The notes under the pieces are model-generated. The model was not told the DNA's origin. It was given only the letters and a program-made list of their open reading frames with translations, and did not search any database. Both the position numbers and the translations under genes were made by a program. From NCBI RefSeq assembly GCF_932526225.1, contig NC_064034.1:8046001-8110000 (forward strand): 64,000 bases of DNA. The letters run 5' to 3'. Shown here piece by piece: positions 25,401 through 35,828 of the stretch (positions are counted from its first letter, which is position 1; every line of letters starts with the position of its first letter). The DNA comes from Nematostella vectensis (Eukaryota; Cnidaria; Anthozoa; Actiniaria; Edwardsiidae).

Positions 25401-28400
25401 GCTTTATCGTGTCTTATTTTTTCTTTATCAACATGAGTAGCGTCAGAAGATAAGTATCTCGCTAGGTAACTCCCTCCAACGAATGCCGTCGCATTAAGAA
25501 TAGCTCCACCAATCATAAATGCTATACTCGCCATTTATTAATCAATCTATAAGATCTTTAAGTCGCCTACAGCGGTTTTGGCAAAATCTTTTGTGTTTCC
25601 AGATAATCTTTCAGATACATACTACCAGACAGGACAGCAACCCATTTAGCGTAGTTTGTAACACTTGACGAAGGGTCGCTGATGAATGACTCTTTCATAG
25701 CCTTTTTAGCAACATAACCCATACCGGCGGCTAATCCGATGATGACTGCTGAGTCGGTGATCGTTTTCACAAGTTTGTTTTCAGTTGACATGATTTTATT
25801 TATTACAGATTCAGATAATCTTTAAATCACAACATTCCTATTTTTGGCGTCGCGTTCGGGAGGATAGCCCCTCGGGCGGCAGGCCTCTCGAAAGTTACAG
25901 TCTCGTTGGCGTTGATCTTGGGCGTCTTTTTGTAAAAACGCATATACATATCCAATGCGGTGAGCCCTATTCCGACTAGAGCCAGTACAGTTGTAAACGA
26001 TAGCTCTGGAATCCAAGCGTCCGAGAGGCTAGCCCCTCGAGCTCCCCCTTGGTGGGGTGCCTCCGCCTGTGTAGTGTCTTCTGAACTCGCCTCCGCCTCG
26101 CGTTTCATCTCCCTAGCAAGTGCTTCTCTACACCTCCTATTATATTCGGCAACTCTCTTACCAGAAGCGACTTTTATAGGATCTTTCTCCTTAGCGGCAC
26201 TCTTCTTCCTGGGGGGAGGGTCCTTTGTGATTTGCTCAACCTCTTGATTTTCGTCAGACATGATTCTTTACTCTGGATAAAGAATCTTTAAATCACATCA
26301 TGCTCAAGAGTTTGCTCAGTTGTGCTCAAGAGTTTGCTCAGTTGTGCTCAAGAGTTTACTCAGTTGTGCTCAGGTGTGCTCAAGAGCTTGCTTAGGTGTG
26401 CTCAGGTGTGCTCAAGAGTTTGCTCAGTTGTGCTTGAAACTTCTTGAAGTTTGTTGGAAGTCTCCTGTGAAGGTGTTAGTTTAACATGCTTAGCGACCCG
26501 AAAGAGGGCACTAGCAAGTGCTACCATCCTTCCTCCCTTCAATACCAAGAGACCTGCAAAGTTTGACAATTCGCGTTTAACCAACTCGTCGTTCTGTAAG
26601 TCTTTGCTAAGCGCTTCGGTGTCATCTACAGGAACCACGTAGGAAATGACTTGAGACAGTACTTGAAGTGCTGATTCTACTAATCCATCAGTAACTTGCT
26701 TGCCTAAGACAGTCTGGTAGCGAACAAAGTACTTTTCGACGTCTCTCGCCGAGAGCTTCTTGATATCACCAAGACTCATACCAACACCAAGAAATTCCTT
26801 CGTAGTCCCAAGAGATGCGAGAATAGCCAGCGATTCTCGTTTGACTTCAACATCATCTTCGGGAGGCGCACCCCTCGAGCTCCCCTTAGACTCAGGTTCC
26901 TCTTCCATATAATCTTCAATGCTTGCCATCTTATTTTGTAAGTAGACCAAGATGTTTTTAAACCACTTCGAGGGGCTGGCCCCTAGAGCTCTCACCGCGT
27001 GGCAGGAATCTCCAAATAACGTTGGAATGGATGTCGTAGGCAGAAACAGAGTCTGGAATACTTTTCAGTTTTCAGCAGTTCTACGAACTTTTTACGAGTC
27101 TCGGCGTCTAAGTCACCCCCATAATCTTCAAACAGTGTTTTGGTACCGATTTGAGATGGATTATGGAATGTAACCACGCAGGCGACGTTATCACGGAAGG
27201 GCTTTGCTATGGATGTTAATTGTTGCGTCAATACCCACACTGATAACCCATCGTGTCTCCCTGAGAACGCTAGATCGATAAACTTGTTCGAGCGTTGCTT
27301 TAGATCTTTCGATACAGCACAGTCATCCAAAACGAGTAACGTATTTGTACCAGAAAACAGCACCGCACAATCTGTTAGTAACTCGTTAATCTCATCGGTG
27401 TTACTAGAATCCGGTGATAATACCAAGAAACGTTTATCCCCGTGAGCAAATCCACGATAGGACTTATTTTTCGCATAAGTCGGACAAATCAACACAATGT
27501 ATTCAAACACATGCCGGAACGGCCCTCGAAGCTGTTCCGTGAGGTACTTTGTCTTCCCACAATTAGTAGGTCCTGTGATAATACAATGAAAAGGAACTTT
27601 TTCCCGTAATTCTTCCATTCTTTTTGTATTATCACACAAGTCTTTTTTAATACATGATTGCTCTCAAATCCGAGTTCATAACCTCCATCAACGCGTCGGC
27701 TACTACAAACATGTAGCAGGTGATGTTTCCCGTTCCTCCAACTTTTCGTTTCATCTCGAGTTTTACTCCGTCCCGCGTGTTGTTCAAGACCAGACCTCCT
27801 CCGTGAATGCTGTTATCTGGATGTGCCCTCAAGTCGACCCACAGAGCAAACTTGTTATTAGCGTAAAAATCCTTTTGCTTAACACCCTCTCTACCGAAAC
27901 GTTTCTTTACCGACTCCCAGAGGTCCGGCGGTGTCATCCCCTTGGAGTAGAGACGGTTTGGCATGCCATCCACATTAATGTTGATCGATGTGATACTTGG
28001 ATTGACAAACTTTTCGGAATCCCTTGCTCCTCCTGTGTAGCTCTCTGTGAACAGACACAATATCCCTGTCATTGACCTCCTCGGCAGATTAATGTGCTCG
28101 TTTATGACACCATCATTAGGTTTGGAAATGGTGAACGTTTTGTGGAGAATGACGTTCTCGTAAAAGAATCCTCTACCAACCTGATAAGCCGACAACGCCT
28201 CACAAGCCAAGTATTCACTTGAGATGCAAGCATATTCCAACTCAAGGTTTGTGATTGTGTACGTTGGAGTCTTGACCGTGTCAGCATAAACAACGACGTC
28301 GGAAACTGGGGCTAGAGTTATTTCAAAGATTAGCGGATGAGGTAACGCCTTTGGATAAAAGACCCCATGCTCGCCGAGAATAGGATGGTCGAGTGGAATG

Positions 28401-31400
28401 CAGTACTTGGTGTTGTGAACTGCTGCAAGAGCTACTTCCTTAGCATCTGATGTCGCTTTGTCACCTGCATTTGTCCTGAGCTTCCTCATGTTTTCAGAGG
28501 AGATACCTTGTTTTATTCTATCCTCACGATCTTCAGCTTGTAAGTATAAGTCGTGATAGGTTTGGAAGAGATCGTATCTTTGAGTATCCTGTAGTGTTTC
28601 TCCACCGAAAAGAATCTTGAGCCTTGACACTAGGTTCCGGCCAACGTTGTTGACGAGAGTATTATTCGCGTGTCCTGTGACGTTTAAGTCAAATAGTAAG
28701 GATACACTACCTGGAACAATCACTACATTTTCAGCAAGTTTAGGAATATTTATATAGAGGGTTTCTCCAGGACTTGCCGATGAGGGATTGAATGTAATCC
28801 GATTCAGCGACGATTCCGCTTTCAGGCCGAAGGGTTCCCGTGGGATCCTGTTTGGGTTAATTTTTTCTGATATCGCTTGTGCCATCTTTTATTTTAAGAA
28901 AAGAGAGATAATCTTTAAATGAGTAACGAAAGCAGGTTATCAAAAATATACTATTCCACCGATGGATACTGGAAAGGGTATTCAGCTATTTATAAGTTAG
29001 CTAGTGTCGCTAAAGTCAGTGAAGCCGAGGCTAAGAGGTGGCTTGAAAAACAGGCGTTGTGGCAGATCTATCTCCCAGCTCCAAAGTATGTCCCCAGACC
29101 GCGTTGGACTGTGAATAAACCTAATCAGATTCACCAAGCCGATCTGTTGTTTATGCCCCACGATAACGTAGGCAGAAAAACCTACCGTTACGCGTTGGTC
29201 GTGATTGATATTGCCTCGAGATATAAAGATGCAGAAGCACTGACTACCAAGGATTCGAGTGGAATTGCTAAAGGGTTTGAAAAGATATACTCCAGAAAAC
29301 TTAAATGGCCTCATACGGTGATTGTCGATCCGGGGACAGAATTTAGGGGAGAGGTAACGAAGATTATGAAAAAGAAGGGGGTTACCATCCAGCGAAGCGA
29401 AGCTGGGAACCATCGCGCACAGGCTTTTGTCGAACGCGCCAATAGAACACTGGCGGAGAGGTTGTTTTCTCATCAGTATGCTCAAGAAATGATTAGCGAT
29501 GATCGGTCCAGAGTTTGGGTGAAACGATTGCCAGATGTTTTGAAGACTCTGAATAGTCAACCCATAAGAATTACTGGCAAAGAGCCTGTAAAATCTATTG
29601 GTTTGAAAGAGGTTGATATTGATCCTCCAACGTATAAGCGGCCTGTTGGACTTGACGAAGTTAGACTACCACCAGGGGTTAGAGTTAGATATCTATTAGC
29701 TCCTGGAGAAGAGGAAGGAGGTGAACGCAGACGAGCCACAGACCCTATTTGGAGTTTAAAAGTGTTTGATCTATCACGCAGTGTTGTTTTAGTTGGACAG
29801 CCTGTGTTGTACTACCTCTCCGAAGGCGCTCCAAGGAGGTCGTTCGTTAGGGAAGAACTTCAAGTCGTCCCTGAAGATACTGAGCCACCACCTAATAGCG
29901 TTCTGAAATGACCGTGAGCGAAGGTGTGAATACCATCATCACAGATGATTCGCTTGTCATCCTCATGAGATAGAGCGACCTTGTTCACCGTTTCAGTGTA
30001 AACATCATGCTTATGACTTCTGATGACATTCATAAGTCTCATCTGAGGTTTCTTACCAAATAAGCAATCCTTGTAGTCATCGAAACCGATGCTCTTCTTG
30101 ACGACTGCTCTCTTGACGCCCTTGCATTTCTTTTCTTCTTTACCTTCATCCATCTTGTACGAGTAAAGTTTGGCCCTCAGTCCTACAAATTCTGTAATTT
30201 GCTGGCCCCCAGCCTCATCTTTAAACATTCCTATGACTTTCTTGTTCACACCCACCTCAATACCAGATGGGTGACCCTTCGGAAAGTTGCTGGTGTCAAA
30301 CATGGACCTCACATCCCCGCTGATGTCCTCGTAAAAGTCTTTCGTCTCGATCTCATACATCAGGCTGTCAGTATCAGTGAATAAGAGCTTTGCATCCTCA
30401 CCGTACTTGGACTTGACGAAGTTGTAGTGGAAATCGTACATGAGCGTCTTACTCAGGTCCAGAATGGACATGCCCAAGTAGACAGGCTTGTTGAAGATCA
30501 GCTTTGTCTTCTTCATGTGGATGGCGGCTAGATTCTCGCAAAAGATGGTGCGATGTTGATAGTTCGGCTTTGATATGAGCTTCTTGGCCTGCTTCTCGTC
30601 CGTCACCAACCGAATGTCCACCCTGTTCCTAATGTTCTCCATAGTCTTACCAAAGACGGAGTTGTTCATTAACTTGAAAAAATCTTTCTCAAAATCGTTT
30701 GTCGCTTTGGCTCTCAGATCGGTGTTCAAGTCAATGTAGGGCCCAAGCCAAGCAGACTCCTCAAAAGTGACACCCCTGTGAATCTTGGTGACTTTTAGCC
30801 CAAAACTCACATAAAGTCTCAGAGTCTCATGGTGGATAACGTACTTTGTCTTGTCGTTAAGGTTTGGGACCAACTTGTCCACATTGCCTAGCCCGATAGA
30901 TTCCGGGGCTAGTGGGTAATCGTTGTGTAAATCATGTAGGTGGTGAGGGTACTCCAAGTCAACCTCCAGAATGCATGGGCGGTCTCTCCAACCTGACAGC
31001 TCTTGGTCACCCATCCACCTGAAACCGTGAGTCGGTAAAGGGTTGCTCATCGCCCAGCCATACAAATTGTTAGCATCAAGGTAGGTGATATATTTTGTGG
31101 GTAGGTCAGGGTCATACTCCTTCATGTAAGGGTTATTCGCCTCCCCATGTCTGTTGCTTATCATGGAGACACCCCCACGGATGCCCTTCTCAATCATGAG
31201 CAACATGTCATAGTCCGTTAGAAGCTCTAGCCTCACCTTGGTGGTCTTCAACGCTGCATCCCAAGCCAACCCTGGCGCTGTGTAGTACCAAGCGGGGTCC
31301 AGACCGTAATTCTTGAGACAAACGTCCCTAAAGTTCTCGAAAACGTCAGCTAAAAGCAACACATCCGACTCTAGGTACAGATTGTGGTAATCCCTCATGG

Positions 31401-34400
31401 TTCCCATCCTAAAGACCTCCCACACTCTCCGCGCGTGTAGGTGATCCTCCTCCGATATGTCGGTGTCGTTGAGTTTGGAGTGGAATGCCTCTCTCTGTGG
31501 GAGCTGTGTTGCGTCGAGCTTGCTAAAGCCGTCGAACCAGTCGTAAGGGAAAACACCCTTCCTCAACAACAGCTGGAGCTCCTCCCCCTCATAGTACTCC
31601 GCCAGGTTTTTGAAGCACTCCCTTGATATATTACCCACTAGACTGTCGAGACTGGCCGACATAAACCTGAAACTGTCGATAAATCTGATATCACGTTTAA
31701 CATCAATCTTGTTGCCCTCCTTGTTCGTGAAACTGTCGACTACAATCTGTTTTGTGAAAGAAATATACTTTTCCTCGTTATTAGGTATACAGTTTATTTT
31801 ACCTTCCGATGTACCAAGGTTCTTGATAAATAGATGGCTGTCGTACCCAGACAGATTGTGAAAGATAACAGGAAAGAACTTTGGAATTTTGTGATCTAAG
31901 TTGCATGCGTTGTGAGCAGCACCTCTGTACTTTCCGGTGAGGTGGCAATGGTCCAAAACCTTGTCTTCCCCTAATTCACCCTCACAGATGTGGCAGTGAG
32001 TGGCGTCGTTATAGGCGATTTTGTCCTTCGGAGTCATTTTCACCTTCTTAGGGAACCTGAACTTATCGTAAATTTTCTTAATGTCTGACTCCAAAGACTC
32101 TACGAAAAGCTGTGGGATATCTTCGTCTGGAGATTCAGCTGTGTATCGTACAAGCTCGGGTGGGGATATATCTCCGTCGAAACACTTGATGAGATAGCAG
32201 AAACCAGACGGTTTGTGCTTCTGGTATTGCTTAGTGAAGCTTTTACTCCCATCTGGGGAGCATGTGTCTATATTCTCTGTGAAGCTCTCAAAGTCGGCAT
32301 AGACAACAAAGGGGACACGCATTTTTCTGTTGTAGTTTTTGAATTTAATGTGGGGTAGATTTCCATCCTTATCTATCTTAGGCATCTCTATTCCAACCGC
32401 TTCATGATTGCCGCAGCATTCAGAATGTTTTTCTAATGATTGTTTGCACCGAAACGAGTTCAGACATCTACAGCATAAAAAACGAGTATGATGAAACTCA
32501 TCAATTTGAGTAGATAATAATCTCATCATATTCTTTATCCAGCAGTAATGATTCGTCTCATCATCCGAGATGAGAAGTAAGTTGATCGCATTATCTGGAT
32601 CCTTCTCACTGATTCTCAATGGATATATTTTGGTTTCGTATCCAAACACATTAACCGTATACTGGTTCTGTTTCTCGAACTTGTCAATCTGTTTTAGTGA
32701 GACGGGGAACTCTATCCCTGACCAGTCGAATTTCTCAGAGTTCTCTATCATTTGTTTACTGAACCTTTGAGGATCTTTCTCCCTAGGATACACAGCAGAG
32801 GTTACTGCCCACTTGAAACATTCGTGATCATTCTCGTTCTTAACATTGATGATCGCCTTCTTAGACGCTAGTTTCGGCGGCAGCGGAATATAGGAAGACC
32901 CAGAAAGCGGTTCAAAGGGATCTATGTTGATGTCAAAGTATTCCACTTGGTCAAACTGCCATCCGGAGCCTTGCTTCTGGAACAGCTCAACTAATCCGAG
33001 TAAATAATTTGTCATCGTATCAAACAAATCAGAGAGATCAGTCGACTCTGTCACAATCTCGGGCTTTTCTGTATGAAAATATCCCAGTTCTTCTTCGATC
33101 TGAGCTGTAGCCGGATCCTCTTTTATAAACCCGCAAGTAAAGATAAACTTCACTTTGATAGGCTTTTTTTGTTGACTGATGAGCTCTAAGACTTTCGGTT
33201 TGATTCTGGCGATGAATGTCTTGGGGTCGTAACCTCTCTGCCCGGCTATTCCGTGGGTTTTAAGATACCCCTTCAACGCCGTCTGTTGTTCCTTTGGTGT
33301 GAAGCGATCTTCCACCTCCTCGTGTAGACGTTTAATCCTCTCCTTCAGACGTTCGACCCGTTTATCTGCAGCCTCTTTGACGGTCTTTTTGATGGGCTCA
33401 GGGACATAAGATAGTATCCAATCCGCAAACTTGTCTAACTCGCTCTTGATCAAGTTGGCCGCCCTGTTTGCAAAATGCTTGAGTGGTTGAACGCGGGGAC
33501 TCCGTGGGGGTTGGGAGGGTTTTAGAATAGGGACATTAATCTCAGGTATCGGGCCGTCGAGAATACTCTCCGACGTGTTGGACGGGGTAATGCGGGGTGG
33601 TCGTGGCAGCCCTTTGACAAGTTTGGGTAAAGGAACCCGCCGGGGTGGTGGTGGTGGTGACGTGCTGGTCAGCGCCCCGACGAGCTCGTCTCTCCGCATC
33701 CAGTAATATCTTGGGATACCCCGCTCCTTGGCGAGGGCTTTCAGATCTTTCACCCTCAGGTTCTCCATTCCCATCAAACCAGCCATGTCTTTAAACCACT
33801 TTTCAAAGGCTTTTTTAGATGTGAAGCTGAGAGGCTAGCCCCCTCGAGCTCCCCCTAGATGCGACACGTGACAAAGTGATTGACAGGTTTTCGACAAAGT
33901 GATTGACAGGTGGGCTTGGTCGTGCAAGAGATCTCTGGCAAACTCGCGCATGCGCAGGTCGCGAGGCTTGGCGGAGGTGCGCGGAGACTTTTGCGCCACT
34001 TTTGGAATGAAATTTGGGGAGATCAAAAAGTTGCGCCAGCTGCGCCAAAACCCTACTACTACTGGCAACAGACCACCGATACGTTCGCGTTCAGTTTTAA
34101 ATAAAATAGTACATTCAAGAAGAGACTTCCTTTGCTGGTTTCCCCGAGTTACCTAGGATGGACTTCCAAAAATCAAAAATAAGAAAACAATATGGCTTCG
34201 CTCTTGCTTCCTAGTGATACCCAACCCCTTGACACGGTCTCTCTTAAAAGGATCGTTTCGCGTCGTGAAATTATTTCGCTATTTTATGAATCGTACAGTT
34301 CTTTTTTCTTTGTAAATAATTTACGTTTTGCATACTACTCAGGTGTTAGAACGCTCTCGTGTGATTTCGAGCGGGGATATTTCTGCGGATGGAGAAATCC

Positions 34401-35795
34401 AAAGAATAGTTCCCTGAACCAGTGGCTACCTCTACCGGATTACAGTAAGAGAATTACCTTCTATCTATCCCCGACATTCTTCCTCTTCCTCTCCATTTTA
34501 GCCCAATCCCCCATCTTCTTTGTCCCCTTCCTCTTTTCTTATCCCTTCTTCACATTTTCCTCTCCCTCCTACTCCCCATTCTTACCATTTTTCCTCCTCC
34601 CCATTTCCTCGCCCTTCTTCTTTCTCTTTTTCCTCTCCAACCCCCCCCCCCCCCCTTTTATTTTTTCTTATTACTTCTCTTCACGAAATACACACACAAA
34701 GACCACCAAATCGAGACTAGCTGTGCTGGTATGCTCGTTACACTTTTCTTTCTAAAATGATTTTCTTTAATGTTTATTCTTTCAGGCAAGTATACTAACA
34801 ATGTTATGTTTTGTTCCTGTGTAGATAACCATGCCGTTTGTCTCAAATCTAGCCCGAATTACAGTCCTGAAGACAGAATTAGTATTCCTCTTGAATATCC
34901 AAACTTCATCGGCCGTGGCGAACTCATAATGTCTTACTACATGTTTGCATTTGATGGGAATTGTACCCTGAATGTTAAGGTCGGAAATAAAACTGTGTTT
35001 TCACGTACATGGATATTCCCTTCATTGATTTCAATGACCCTCCGTGCGATATGGTATATGGAACCAGCAGTGATTGATGCCAAAAATGAAACGGTAGGAT
35101 AAGTTGAATGATACTTTTAATTAAAAATATTTGCTTACTCGTCAATAGATCGTAGTATTTGCGTCTTAAATGAAAACACATCCCAATATTCAAACACAAT
35201 AAAAGGAACAGTGTCACTCAATTGTCCGTTCAGGTAAATGGAGTTGCCATTGTTACGACGTTAGCCCGCTAAATGTTTTGAGTAAGACTACTTTTTAGAT
35301 GTCATTTTCAACAGGTTTTGTCGCTGATTGTAGGCCTCATGCTAATGCGCCATCACTCTATCGTCAAATAAGCATTAGGGAAATAAAATATGAGATTTTT
35401 AACATCTACGTAAACTCCCGAGTATGTTCAGCTACTGTACCTTGTTATAGTAATACGCATTCTGTGCTTTACATGGTACAGGTCACTATCGAGTATGTGC
35501 ACAGCTACTTGTTATAGTAATACGCCTTCTGTGCTTTACATGGTACAGGTCACTATCGAGTTTATGCAGCTACTGTAACATGTATTAGTAATACGCCTTC
35601 TGTGCTTTACATTGATGGTACAGGTACTATCGAGTATGTGCAGCTACTGTAAATTGTATTAGTAATACGCCTTTTGTGCTTTACATAGGTCACTATCGAG
35701 GGTGTGATTCCTGACAAGAGCTATGCTCTGATCACTGTGGATGACCTGACCTTTATAGAGAAATATGGTATGTATTGCATTAGAAGAAATCGTTG

Positions 35796-35828
<33 letters not shown>

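Larger units (their letters stand above)
17123..34060. mobile_element. Complete Polinton/Maverick (endogenous adintovirus-like) element
   Basis: The element is about 16.9 kb. Both ends begin AGTAGTAGGGTTTTGGCG, and the outer 170 or so bases are identical in inverted orientation. The flanks read ACTGG at 17118-17122 and 34061-34065; counting one shared T the duplication can be read as the 6 bp TACTGG usual for Polintons. Five genes run rightward at the left end, virion genes run leftward, then integrase (plus) and polymerase B (minus). No frameshift or stop was seen in the hallmark genes. Identical ends and open frames imply a recent insertion that may still be functional. Capsid genes together with DNA polymerase make it a virus-like element. 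Confidence 0.96.

Noticed and set aside
26930-26995. Longer start for the helical Polinton protein
   Set aside because: Non-ATG start and overlap with the conserved promoter box.
34520-34755. Open frames rich in Ser, Pro and Phe after the second LRR-gene exon
   Set aside because: Intron sequence of low complexity with a C-run; a strong donor at 34445 ends the exon.
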